NCBI RefSeq assembly: GCF_030272615.1
Contig: NC_081415.1
Coordinates: 372,723,009 to 372,787,008, forward strand
DNA: 64,000 bases
Direction of reading: 5' to 3'
Source: Cryptomeria japonica
Taxonomy: Eukaryota; Streptophyta; Pinopsida; Cupressales; Cupressaceae
Part shown: positions 1 through 10,616 of the stretch, piece by piece
Numbering within the stretch: position 1 is the first letter of the stretch
Layout: every line of letters begins with the position of its first letter
Translations under genes and position numbers: made by a program
Notes under the pieces: model-generated
Database searches by the model: none
The model's input: the letters and a program-made list of their open reading frames with translations, nothing else
Told to the model about the DNA's origin: nothing

Positions 1-219
1 GCAGTGCCACTAGAGCAGCGGGCGAGGAGCTTCCGCAGACCATTGCGGACAACGACGGCTACGAGAGGGAGCCAAAGGAGACAGGCGTCCAGTGGTGGGG
101 TTATGGGTCCTTCACCACCACCAGATAGAGGGGGCAGGAGAGATGATCTTGGGGTGGGTCCTTCTAGGGCTCAAACTCTGTCGAGGCCAGGCGGTTCCGA
201 GGGAGGGAGTTCATCATAG
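1..219 (+). pseudogene. C-terminal tail of a plant-mobile-domain (PMD) type gene, cut by the window edge
   Basis: The frame is open from the first base to a TAG at 217-219. It encodes an Arg/Gly/Ser/Pro-rich tail with a segment EQRARS, then GGVMGPSPPPDRGGRRDD. The PMD gene of element C (minus strand, 44224-46041) ends with a similar layout: PPEQRAS, an Arg/Ser-rich stretch, then MGVSGPMRPP. That resemblance is the only reason for the call, because the PMD domain itself would lie to the left of the window. The gene runs on the plus strand, so its host retroelement, if it resembles A and C, would lie on the minus strand. No function can be shown from this tail alone. It could also be an unrelated low-complexity C terminus. 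Confidence 0.45.
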
Positions 220-813
220 CCATAGAGGGCTCCCTATGTATTAGTTTTGTACCATTTTGTATGATGGTGTAGACACCTTCGGGTGATTTTGTAGCCATAT
301 GTATTTTGACACCATTGTATCATGACACTTATGATTATATATATATGAGATGATTCATCGTTGCGACAACTATATGCATGTGTACCTATGTGATGAGATG
401 TTCCTATGATATATGTTTCTATGTGATGCGATGTTTCATTATGTATGTTTCTATATGATGGTTATGATATGGATGCAAATATGTACATGATGAAATGCAA
501 TGTTTTTTGTTCTTTTATGTTTTTAATGTGTTATGCCAATGCCAATGTGAATGTATGAAATGCAAAGGAATATAATAGTGCAAATGATTATTTACATGAT
601 GAAAATGTAAAATGTGCTAACATGTGTTGTGTGCAGGATGTGATGCAATTGTGATATCTATATGTATGTATGAAATGCTTATATGTGGTAATGCAGGTGC
701 AACTACATGAAATGCAAATGTTTTTGGTGTGTCATTATACTCAGTCATGTGATAATGAGCTACACGGACTCAAGTACCCGACTGAGATTTTGAGAAAATC
801 TTTTTATTAGATC
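220..813. other. AT-rich sequence without a gene
   Basis: No coding frame of note is seen. The stretch is dominated by irregular repeats of ATG-rich words such as atgtttctatgtgatg and atgaaatgcaaatg between about 360 and 730. It resembles, on the opposite strand, the sequence that follows the PMD gene of element C (about 43900-44200), so it may be the spacer next to the PMD gene of a minus-strand retroelement. The boundary with the ORF remnant that starts at 814 could not be found. Confidence 0.4.
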
Positions 814-1927
814 ATGAGGCAAAAGGATCCCAATTTTGCTAAAGAGTTTGGAGAGCATGGGTCATGGGTTAGTATAAGTCTAAAGGCATTTGATTTATGG
901 GCAAAGGCCCCAAATATTCAAAAGCCTATGGTCTTGCATGGTGGGTAGCACAAGATAGGAGATGCAATAGTTAGGACCTTAGAAGACACTACTGCATTTG
1001 AAGCTGCTACCATAACATCTCATGCAATCCAATTTGCTCAGCTAGTCGTAGAAAACCTTGAGCAAAAACTTGCAAGGATGAAGGACATGCATGTGGCCCT
1101 CAATTCAAGCCATAATAATTTATTCATTGAAAATGTTGCATTGAAGGATAAAATAAGAAAGATGACTACAAAATCTTTAGGAGGAATAAGGCCTGAAGAA
1201 TTGGAAAAGATGAATAAAGAATTACAAAGGTTTAAGGATGAAGCTGAGAAGAATTATTTTGAGATTAGAAGGTCTTCAATTTTGAGGATTTCTAATAAGG
1301 TCATTGAAAAATTGAATGAGGTGCACACCTCTTATTCTTTGACATCACAACTTATCAACCAGCTGGATGAGATTCTTTCATTCTTTCAACCTATCAGGCT
1401 TACTTGGCTACAAAAGAGTCAAAACTCTGAAGGAGGTCTTTTTGGAAATCAAGAATGTGGTAGTTGCACCACAATTTGTGGGGGTAAATTGGAAAATTTA
1501 TAATTTATTGATTAAGGAGTTGCCTCACATTGAGGAAGAGAAGAAGACATTGATGGGCATGATTGACTCCTTCTAGGGTCTACAAAATTGGGATATTCTC
1601 ACTATTTTGACAAAGGAAGGACATATCAAAATCCTGGAAGAATGGAAGCAGGGTTTCCATGATGCCATCAATGGATTTTTGAATTCATTAACCACATATT
1701 CTACCCAAAATGATACATATTATAATATCATTGATAAAATTATGGAGGTTGACTTGATGTATCATAGATTTAATTTGGAAGCCGCAACTACACATGCCCA
1801 TAGGACAAAAGAAGCAATGAGGAAGCTACAAGGCTTAAAGGTTTTTGCTTGGCTAGTTGATTAAATAGAAGGATTGCATAAAAAGTATTGTTCTTTGGAG
1901 GAGGACTAGCCTGAAGAAGAGGACTAG
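814..1927 (+). pseudogene. Decayed coiled-coil protein frame of older element D
   Basis: A frame from 814 runs through a TAG at 946-948 into a segment rich in Glu, Lys and Leu with heptad spacing (residues such as EELEKMNKELQRFKDEAEK). A frameshift near 1415 moves it into the next frame, followed by stops at about 1574 and 1862. The end is a short acidic tail before 1927. No enzyme domain is recognisable. The layout of a helical C-terminal half, an acidic end, then a TATA-box region resembles the ORF inside the LTR of element B (24507-28012), so this may be the equivalent LTR-embedded ORF of another family. That link is inference. Element A interrupts the flank at 1992-1996, and the sequence resumes at 22667. 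Confidence 0.4.
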
Positions 1928-1996
1928 TTATATCTTTTCCATTTTTGTTGCCCCTAAAAGTTTTGTACAGGTTGTCCATTTTGGGAGATTGATTAG

Positions 1997-3146
1997 TGTA
2001 TACACCTAAAATGGTCTAAAGATAATTAATTAAATACACAGTTATTTAATTAATCCCCCTTCCCAATTAATTGAATTCACAAGCAATTTAATTAATTTCC
2101 CTATTCATCTATTAGTAAATAAGTCTAATTGGTTAATTTATATAGTTCATTCAATAATCCCCTTTGATTAATTAATTCCAGATTAATTAACTCACCTCAT
2201 TTTAATTAATTCTTCTAATTCCTAATTAAGATTAACAAATTCTTAATTAGTTGAGATTAATTATCTTTTCCTAATATTTGAATTTTAAAATTCAAATATG
2301 AGCACATGGCTCCTAACTTCTAACCACCTAGCCTAACCACCCTCTAACCTAACCATTTCTATCTAATCTTGGGTTTAACTAACCCTATCCTATCTTGCAC
2401 ATCCTAACCTCTTTTATCCTAACCACTTATGGGTTGGATATTCTCTCCTTGAGACACATGGCACATTTGCCACATGTCTCCTTCCTTGGACACTTACCCT
2501 CTCATGAGAAAGGTTCCTTGACACTTGTTACCATAGAGATGACACATGTCCCTTCCTCCAACCTCTTCTCCAACTTCTCAATCTTAGCCCTTGATATCTT
2601 CAGATTGTATCTAGACCATCGATTCCTGCCACCTCGGCTTTGGCCTTGGAATTCCTATAAATACCCCTTATTTTGGAGCAAAAGGGATCCCTTGCATTCA
2701 TAGTTTTTGCATTGTTATTATAGGCATTTTACATCATATCATCTAGCATAATTAACATTTTAGATCAAATACTAGCATGCTTAGAATAGCTTTTATCATG
2801 TTAATCTAGTTTCAATTATCCAATCATGTAGCTTTAATTCTCATTTTAGTTAATCAATAATCCTAGTTGTAATAATGCATCAAATCATCCTAGCCTCATG
2901 CATTTCCATTATCAGGATCATATAGCTACTCAACTTTTGAGTTGCCACTTTGGAGGTCATTGCTTGCTGAGAGCCAACAATCCAACACCTTCAAGGTCCT
3001 CAAAAATAGAGGAAAATGGAACATATCAAGGAAGGCTTATGGTTTTTATTTTATTATGTAGTTTTCAATTTGCTTTCCATTTATGCTTTATTGTCTCATT
3101 AATTGTGCATGTTGAATACATAATTAACCACATTTTTAGCATCACA
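1997..3146 (+). repeat. 5' LTR of element A
   Basis: This is a 1,150-bp direct repeat of 21510-22661. It starts TGTATACACC and ends ATCACA. The first 300 bp are rich in TTAATTAA-type words. A TATA box lies at 2655-2664, which puts the transcription start about 30 bp further on. The primer-binding site starts two or three bases after the end. The left flank carries the TSD ATTAG. Confidence 0.95.
2655..2664 (+). promoter_or_regulatory. TATA box of element A LTR
   Basis: The sequence ctataaatac sits 490 bp before the LTR end in a C-rich setting typical of plant LTR promoters. The other LTR has the equivalent ttataaataa at 22171-22180. Confidence 0.6.
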
Positions 3147-3148
3147 TT

Positions 3149-3168
3149 AATTGGTGCCCACTATGGGG
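3149..3168 (+). other. Primer-binding site of element A
   Basis: Directly after the LTR the sequence reads attggtgcccactatggggg. It has the form of the primer sites found in many plant Tat-type gypsy elements, which begin TTGGCGCCC or similar. I did not assign the tRNA. Confidence 0.6.
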
Positions 3169-3264
3169 GCCTAGCCCCTTTGATCTTTAACAAGTTTGCT
3201 TATAGGAAATCTCATTGACAGGTTGATTATCTCTTTCAGCGGACAAATTAGCTCTTTCAAGTTC

Positions 3265-3600
3265 CAAATTCGCGTTCTTGGTCTCCGTTTGTAGTGTTTT
3301 GACACCTCAAACGGCATTTAAGGGAGATTTTTCAATTTTTTTTTTTCAATACTTTAGCATTTTCAATCTCTATCTTAGCGTTCTTGGTCTGTTTTACAGC
3401 ATTTTTGGTCATTCTTACAGTGTTCTTGGTCAATTTGGCAGCGTTCCTGGTAATTTTGGAAGCATTCTCAATTAGTTTGGTAGCGTTCTTAGTCCGTTTT
3501 CCAGCATTCCCGGGGTCCATCACAACATTCTTGGTCAATTTGATAGCATTCTTGGTTAAACTGATAGTGTTCTTGGTTAATTTGATAGTGCTATCATTTT
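3265..3600 (+). repeat. 21-bp tandem repeats in element A leader, block 1
   Basis: About a dozen diverged copies of a 21-base unit follow one another, each with the core gcgttcttggtcaatttg or a close variant. The unit is a multiple of three and lacks stops, so long open frames appear on both strands here (for example 3384-3608 plus and 3332-3538 minus). These frames are a by-product of the repeat, not genes. Related 21-bp blocks lie at 12415-12930 and 13085-13320, on the other side of the copia-1 insertion. Confidence 0.8.
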
Positions 3601-3872
3601 TTCATTGATAATTTCAATGTTGTATTCTGCATTTCTTATTTCTGCATCTGGACTGTCATTTTCCCAAACCTAATTTGCAGTTTGTTGATTTTGTAGGTAC
3701 TTATTTCACTATGAAAGACTGGAGTTATAAACTGTTTCACTGCCAAAGATTGCAATATAAACTACTAACTTTGTTTATAGCCACGAGATTTTGCACTTGT
3801 TTTGATAAATTAGGCACATAGACTAATTACAATGGAAATGAATGAACATGTCTTATGTGTTTTTGATGATAG

Positions 3873-4035
3873 GTGAGTATGCTCTCACCTTTCTTAGGTG
3901 AACAGAAAGCTAGACGCATCTTTTCTTTTCAATAGTGCATATCTTTAGCGGGCCTACCCTCCCAAGAATCCCATTAGGTCGGTGAAAGGGAAATGACCCA
4001 AGTGGGAACGACTAATGCCAAGTACTCCAACCCAC
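3873..4035 (+). other. Leader block shared with element C
   Basis: This stretch matches 37547-37740 in the leader of element C in a scattered but collinear way. Both contain tatgctctca, then cttcttagg or a similar word, then gggcctacc, then ggaacgac or aaatgaccc, and an end rich in tccaacccac or ttctaacttac. In A it opens with a small hairpin, ggtgag-tatgct-ctcacc. Leader position and conservation between two elements suggest an RNA signal such as packaging or dimerisation. That role is inferred. Confidence 0.5.
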
Positions 4036-4286
4036 TTTAAAATAAACATGATTTGATGAAAATCAAATCAACAACAATGCTCGGGAATAGCTCTCCTTCA
4101 TACCTTCGGGTATATTAAACCTTAGTTTTCAAGGTTGGGAGACCTCTTAATTGAGTTTATACCCAATGTGCCAAATGGATCCCTTACTAGCTCCAATTAA
4201 ATTAGAAGCCACTCGGTTCACCTCCGAACATTATTAAATAATTAGTGAAGAGAGGGGGAAAAATCTCTCCCAAAGACACTCACCAT
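4036..4286. other. Element A leader, no gene seen
   Basis: AT-rich untranslated leader without a credible frame. It ends at the target-site duplication ATGTC (4287-4291) of copia-1. Confidence 0.5.
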
Positions 4287-4291
4287 ATGTC

Positions 4292-5784
4292 TGATAGTTC
4301 TGATACTTAATATAAGTACAGATCTGATAGCCAACAAGATGAGAGGGGGGGGGTAAATCATACAAACTTAATCATTAATGAAAACATCAGATTCAACCTC
4401 AGTAACATATATCAGTCATAGAATAAAAAATGTCAAACATGCAAACTCAAAAGCATATGAATAATGTAAACCTCATAACACCAGATTTAACATGGAAACC
4501 CAAATAGGGAAAAACCACTGTGGGATTTTGGACCCACTAAGAAATATACTCTTCTAGAGTATGATTGGTTAAAATCCAATCCTATTAAAGATTACAAAAC
4601 ACATTGCTAGATGTGACCCGGTTAAGGGATTTCCCTTAGATCTGTTAGGATCTTCACTTTGTTAGAAGTGACCTTGTCAAAGGATTTCAAAAACTCATTT
4701 AGAATGTCACCTTGTTAGAGGATTTACTTATAAGACTATTAAGTCCACTCAGTTAAGAGATTTCCTATTACTTTCACAAGCTAACAGTAATACAATCTAT
4801 CTGCAACTTTACATCTAAAATGCTAAAGCAGATTCTTATTTGTTCAACACAATCTAGACATAGAACTATTCTTGTGTATTTGTTGGGCATCAATACTCTG
4901 TTATTCCAATAGGTCTTCAAGCTTTTGTGCTCGGTGATCACTATGTAGCATCCTTGTGCATACACTTGCCCGCATCCACTGTTTATCAACAGTTCCTTAT
5001 TTATAAACAATCATCTAACCACTTAATCTCCTTGATCACATTTCCCATGATCAATCATAGCCATCAGATCTTCAATCTTGTCCAGGTTCATTGTATCTTA
5101 CGATCTAAAAAATGTTTTACCCTACCTCAGAACTTGCACAATCATCTTGGAACTTATGTTAGGGTAATTTGGTTCAATCTAAGCTATAGATCTTCTTGTC
5201 GACTTTCCATTGCCTTAGATTTGTTAACAAACTTCTTCCACAGCTTGCCAATCATTGATCCGCTCTAGCTCATTAGCTTCTTTCATTAAATATCACATGT
5301 AAACATTTAATGCATTCTGTTATAGCTCGGTTACAACTCGGTGAATACTAAACTTTACTTGATAGACATTCTATCTTCAGTAACCGATTGCAATAACCTT
5401 AGGGTTTATCGACTAGGTTCCTTAGGGTTTACCGACTAGGTTCTTTGCCTGATAACATAGTGTAGTATTGACCTTTACATTTTACAACATATGTATGATG
5501 TTAAAACAATCTAAAACATCAAGATCTCATCATTGTTTGACTCGGTAGAGTTGCCCATTGAATAACTTATCCCTTTATTCATCATATTCTTTCCCATGTC
5601 TTTACCGACTTCTTTATAATCTTCATATCATATTTCTTAAGATATGGCAACATCATACTGAATTAGAAAATCAATTTCTTGACATCAATGACAAAATAAT
5701 AATATCAAGACAGTAAAAAATCTTTAATCAGTTATGTCCATAATCATCAACAACCTTCTCAATATCCTTGTTATATTGCCAACA
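4292..5784 (-). repeat. 3' LTR of copia-1 (element is on minus strand)
   Basis: 1,493 bp, ending TGTTGGCAAT on the minus strand and bounded by TGATAG on the plus strand. It contains a run of nine G at 4345-4353 and a duplicated 23-bp stretch around ccttagggtttaccgac at about 5398-5445. It also has four spaced copies of a ggatttc-type word between 4618 and 4770. Relative to the other LTR it carries about 64 extra bp near 5285-5350, which the partner has lost. Confidence 0.95.
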
Positions 5785-5798
5785 ATCTCCCCCTTTGG
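5785..5798 (-). other. Polypurine tract of copia-1
   Basis: On the minus strand gccaaagggggagat abuts the start of the 3' LTR (TGTTGG). This is the usual second-strand primer site. Confidence 0.85.
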
Positions 5799-6262
5799 CA
5801 TTGATGGCAAAACCAATTGATTTGATCATTAAGAATTTGGATTGCTGTGATTTTGAAATGCTGAAATGCTCTCCCCCATACATCAGACTTCTCTTCTGGT
5901 TTTCTCTCAATCTTCTCAGGTCTTCTCCTCCTTGGGTAGGTCTTCTCCCCCTTGTAGTCTTCTCCTCCTTGGGTAGGTCTTCTCCCCCTGGTAGTCTTGT
6001 CCCCCTTTGACAACAATGCCAAAAAGAAAAGAACTAAAACATAAGTCATTTCTGTAAGAAGTTATTTCCTGTTGATGTGTATCAACTGAGTCTCAGTCAG
6101 AGCATTTGTTTACAATTCCTATTCACTGTATCATTTTTTGTATTATCCCAATATTGTTCTAGTACACTTTCAGAAAAGCATTCTTAAAGTGTATCACTCC
6201 AGCATCAGCTCCCTAAAAGACATTCAATAGATTCATCGAAGTGATTCTTTCACTGAACTCGG
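5799..6262 (-). other. Spacer between pol stop and polypurine tract of copia-1
   Basis: No coding frame is visible. Two perfect or near-perfect 37-bp tandem units lie at 5921-5957 and 5958-5994. On the minus strand they are purine-rich (agggggagaagac and aaggaggagaaga) and so imitate the polypurine tract. Copia-2 has a shorter, scrambled version at about 60440-60500. Confidence 0.6.
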
Positions 6263-7915
6263 TCAGTGAGTAAGAGATAGGGGTAGGACCCCTAACTTAC
6301 TTCTGAGATATTCAAAAGTGTCCTTTGGTAGTGGCTTGGTGATGATATCAGCTATTTGTTCCTTTGTGTTAACATATTCCAACACCACTTTCTTTTCATG
6401 AGCTTCTTCTCTAAGATAATGATATTTGATAGATATGTGCTTTGTCTTAGAGTGCATAATAGGGTTCTTTGAAATATTAATGGCACTAGTATTGTCATAG
6501 AATATAGTTACTGGCTCAGTAACTTTCTCATTTATACCTTCCAACAATTGTTTGATCCATGCAATGTTGGTACAATTCAGTGCTGCAGCAATATATTCAG
6601 CTCTAGTTGTTGACTGAGAAACACATCCTTGTTTCTTGCTAAGCCAACTCACTAGTCTTTCTCCTAAGAAGAAAGCTCCTCCACTTGTGCTTTTCCTATC
6701 ATCAATGTTTCCTGCCCAATCAGTATCAGTATAGACTTTCAAATCAAAATCATTTCCTTTCTGATATGCTAAGCCATAATCTTCAGTGCCGTTCTTCCTG
6801 TCATCAATGTTGCCTGCCCAATCAGTATCAGTATAGACTTTCAAATCAAAATCATTTCCTTTCTGATATGCTAAGCCATAATCTTCAGTGCCGTTCAAGT
6901 ATCTGAAAATTCTTTTGATTGTTGTCATGTGTATTTCCTTAGGATCTGCAGAGAATCTTGCAATAATACCTACTGCATGTGCTATATCAGGCCTACTGTG
7001 AACAACATATTGTAGTTTTCCAATCATGGATCGGTAGAGTGTCTCATCAACAGATGTAGATTCATCATTCTTTGATAGTTTGCAGTTTGTAGTCATAGGA
7101 GTACTTACTGGCTTTGAATCCTCCATTCCAAATTTCTTCAAGATTTCCTTTATGTATTTGGATTGAGTAATGAAAATTTCATTTTTCATTTGTAGTATCT
7201 GTAAGCCTATAAAATACTTTATCTCACCGATTAATGACATCTCAAATTCTTTGCTCATTTCATTACCAAAGTTCTTGCATAAAGAGTCATTTCCACAAAA
7301 TATAATATCATCAACAAATATGGTTGAGATTAGTATTCCATTTTCATCATTCTTTATGTGCATGTTGTTGTTCTCACTTATCCTTATAAAACCAATCTTA
7401 ATCAAATAAGAGTGCAGTCTTTCATACCATGCTCTAGGTGCTTGTTTTAGACCATATAAAGTTTTGTTCAATTTACATACCTGATCTTTATTATTGTCTT
7501 CAACAAATCCTTCAGGTTGTTCAATGAAAACTTCTTCTTCTAATATTCCATTCAGAAATGCAGATTTGACATCCATTTGATATACCTTGAAGTTTTTGAA
7601 AGCAGCATATGCCAACAATGTTCTAACTCCTTCAAGTCTGGCAACAGGTGCAAAAGTCTCACCATAATCAATTCCTTCTTCTTGGGCATAACCTTTGCAA
7701 ACCAATCTTGCATTATTCCAAATGACCTCTCCTTTCTCATATAGCTTGTTTCTGAAGATCCACTTTGTACCGATTACATTTTTGTCCTTAGGTCTTGGGA
7801 CTAGTGTCCATGTTTCATTCTTCTTGATTTGATCAATCTCTTTAGTCATAGCATTTATCCAATCTTCACTGTTGAATGCCTCTTGTACTATTCTTGGTTC
7901 AAATTCAGATATCAA
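6263..7915 (-). pseudogene. Copia-1 reverse transcriptase and RNase H
   Basis: The 550-residue frame has the copia RT signatures in order: KSAFLNG near residue 120, [15 protein letters not shown] near 155, and the catalytic FVDDIIF near 200 (the family usually has YVDD). RNase H follows, with the SWLSKKQ and STTRAEYIA segments, the DNTSAI stretch and the ADIITKPLP end. The enzyme would copy element RNA into DNA inside the virus-like particle. The frame is opened upstream by a TAG at 7925-7927 in place of the CAG that copia-2 keeps. A 34-residue in-frame tandem duplication lies in the RNase H region (6693-6896). Confidence 0.92.
6693..6896 (-). repeat. 102-bp in-frame tandem duplication inside RNase H
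   Basis: Units at 6693-6794 and 6795-6896 differ at only two or three positions, and both encode the segment around [18 protein letters not shown]. Copia-2 has a single copy at 61177-61278. The duplication keeps the reading frame but repeats part of the RNase H fold, so the enzyme was probably inactivated. Confidence 0.92.
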
Positions 7916-8380
7916 ACATGTGTTCTATCTCAGTTTGTTCCTTGTCATCACTAGATCATCCTTATCTCCTATAATCTGACTTGGTGCATGATGTCTTCTG
8001 ACATATTTGGCTAATATAGGCTCGATAGGCTCAGTATGATCATCTTAATCATTTGGTAACTAGATATCTTCCTCATTTTCTTCAACAGTTATCTCGGTAG
8101 GACTTTTTGGTTGCACATAGACAAATTCATCATAGTCTTCTGGTTCTTTGGAATTCCTATCATTAGTTCTTTCTGCAAATTCATCAATTTTTACATTTGC
8201 ACTTTCTACTATTTTGTTAGATGATTTGATCAGACATTTAAATGCTTTGCTTCTAGAAGAATATCCTAGAAATGTTCCTTCTTCACTTTTCTGATCAAAC
8301 TTGCCATTTCTATCAGCTTTATGAACATAGCATTTGCTTCCAAAGATCTTAAAATAACTTACGTTAGGTTTCTTGCCATA
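7916..8380 (-). pseudogene. Copia-1 integrase C terminus to RT linker
   Basis: This is the same reading frame as the flanking segments. It encodes the GKKPNVSYFK start of the integrase C-terminal part, then the hydrophilic linker (EFVYVQP, then HHAPSQIIG) that precedes copia RT. It is broken by TAG at 8381-8383, TAA at 8045-8047 (GAA in copia-2) and TAG at 7925-7927 (CAG in copia-2). Confidence 0.8.
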
Positions 8381-10264
8381 CTAGATTTCATAAGGTGTCT
8401 TCAAAGTACCTTTCTTCAATTGAACTTGGTTCAAGGTGTAAATAGCTATGCTTATTGCTTCTCTCCAAATTTTTTGTGGAACCTTCTTCTCAATCATCAG
8501 TGTTCTAGCACAATCCACAATAGATCTGTTTCTTCTTTCAGCTATTCCATTCTGTTGTGGAGTCCTCGGTGCAGAGACTTGTCTTTTAATACCATGATCA
8601 TTGCAAAATAGGTTGAACTCATCAGATGTGAACTCTCCTCCTCTATCTGATCTAAGACATTTCAGTTGTCTTCTTGTTTCATTTTCAACTCTAGCCTTGT
8701 ACCACTTAAACATTTGAAAAACTTCTGATTTTTCTTTTAAAAACATTACTGACATCATCCTTGAATAATCATCCACAAATAATATGAAATAATTATCACC
8801 ATAATAACTTTGAACTTTCAAAGGACCACCAAGATCAGTGTGTACAAGATCTAAAATTCCCTTAGAAGTGTAGGACTTACTTGTAAAGCTGGATCTTGTC
8901 ATCTTGCCTATTTGGCATCCTCGGCACATAGCATTCTCAGGTTTTTCAAGACTCGGTAGACCTCTTACTCTGTGCTTCTTACTACTTATCTTGATCAAAT
9001 TATCAAAATTAACATGACAAAACCTTTTATGCCACAACCAGGTGTTATCAATCTTTGCATGCAAGCACTTGTTGTGAGTAGAGTCAAGGTGAAATGTATT
9101 ACCTTTTGTTTGTGTCCCAATAGCAGCTAACTTTCCATTTTTGTCATGAACTTTGACAATTCCTTTCTGAAATTCTATTTGGTAACCTGTGTTGTTTAGC
9201 TGTGCTACACTCAACAAATTATATTTCAAACCTTCAACCCAATAAACATCATTGCATCTTGCTTTATCAAGAAGTGTTATGGATCCTTTACCTCTTACCG
9301 GACATGGTGCATCATTACCAAATCTAACATAGCCTCCATCATAATCTTCTAACATAACAAACTTGTGTTTATCTCCTATCATATGATGTGAGCATCCACT
9401 ATCTATAATCCAAGAATCATTAGTGTTTATGTGAGATATTAGGGCTTTTTCTTCATACCTTTCTTCATCTGATCCATCCTTAATAGCCACATAAACAACT
9501 TCCTCTGTATCAGTCTCATCTGATTTATCATCTTCAGATTCCTTATCAGCAATTAAGCAGGTCTTTCTATCTCTTCTTTTGAAGTCTTGGTGACCTCTGT
9601 AATGATTATCTTTTTGTCTATCATCTCGGTAATCTCTCTTTTCAGTGAAATATTTGTCAGGATAGTTAGAAGCCATATGTCCAATCTTATCACAATTGAA
9701 ACATTTCAAGGGTAGTTTTCCCTTATACTTACCTTTGCCTCTTGGTAACCTTTTGGCCAATAGTGCTTCAAACTCTTCTTGCTTTCTGATTTCTTCATAC
9801 AATTTGTGTACCTCCTCCATGTTCTTCTGAAATCTTTCACTTGCTCCACTATGATCTCCTCCAGAGTACTTATACTTTCTTTCATTGTAACCATTAGATT
9901 CATTCAGATGAAAAGAACTAAATGCAAATTCAACTTTATTTACAAATGACCCACTATTATCAAAGTTACTTAGCTCAAATGCATGTAGCTTACCAATAGT
10001 AGCATCCAAGGAAACTGGCATATTAGGTATAGACCTCAGTTCATTAATTGCAGAGACTCGGATTGCATAGGCAGGTAGAAGGGTTCTTAACAACTTATTT
10101 GTCACATGCTTTTCTTCAATAGTTCCTCCTACTCCCTTGATTTGATTTACAATCTCCTTTAGTCTTGTATTGTACTGGGTTATGTTCTCACCTTCATTCA
10201 TCCTCATGGATTCAAGTTGTCCTCTTAGACTATCAACTTTTGCTCTTTGAACATGTTCATCTCC
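8381..10264 (-). pseudogene. Copia-1 gag, protease and integrase
   Basis: From the first Met at 10207 this reads 608 residues. It starts with the end of the UBN2-type gag region, then a zinc knuckle near residue 170, CFNCDKIGHMASNYP, whose last Cys has become Tyr. The protease site DSGCSHHM is near 270. Integrase has the HHCC finger (LWHKRFCHVNF and CRGCQIGKM) near 395-440. Its DDE core is read as HTDLGGPL, LFVDDYSRM and TPQQNGIAERRNRS, so all three acidic residues are visible. The frame ends at a TAG (8381-8383) where copia proteins normally continue with Trp (EIWYG). The 19 codons up to 10264 are in the same frame and join it to the gag N terminus. Confidence 0.93.
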
Positions 10265-10552
10265 TCAATATATAGATATGAGCTTAGTCCACATAGCCTT
10301 CGCATCATTGCAGCCTTCTAGATCATTAAACTCAGAATCGGTCAATGCAGATGTTATTTCAATCATTGCTTGAATGTGTTCTTGCTTTGACTTTATCCCT
10401 TCCATAGTCAATGGATAGGTGCTCGGTGTAACAAAATCATTCTCCAGATAGTATATAGCATATTCTCCAACTCCTGATAGATGTAGCTTCATCCTTTTCT
10501 GCCATGTAGAGAAACTTGACTTATTCAGCTTAGGTGCATCCCTCTTATACAT
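10265..10552 (-). pseudogene. Copia-1 gag N terminus
   Basis: 95 residues of copia gag, with the typical SFSTWQKRMKLHL start and the AMWTKL end. It begins 50 bp after the primer site, so the Met at 10552 is the likely true start. A TGA at 10265-10267 separates it from the rest of gag-pol in the same frame; a CGA-to-TGA change would explain it. Confidence 0.9.
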
Positions 10553-10602
10553 CTTTGGATCTTTAACTCAAGTGCCTTTAAACTTTCCTTTCGGAGTCCA
10601 AG

Positions 10603-10614
10603 GCTCTGATACCA
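10603..10614 (-). other. Primer-binding site of copia-1 (initiator tRNA-Met)
   Basis: On the minus strand TGGTATCAGAGC lies two bases after the 5' LTR. This is the standard plant copia primer site, complementary to the 3' end of initiator tRNA-Met. Confidence 0.95.
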
Positions 10615-10616
10615 AT

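Noticed and set aside
5398..5445. ccttagggttt words as interstitial telomere repeats
   Set aside because: Only two copies, with other bases between them, in a duplicated 23-bp LTR unit shared by all copia copies.
6685..6906. Plus-strand frame with an internal repeat
   Set aside because: Shadow of the duplicated RNase H segment of copia-1.
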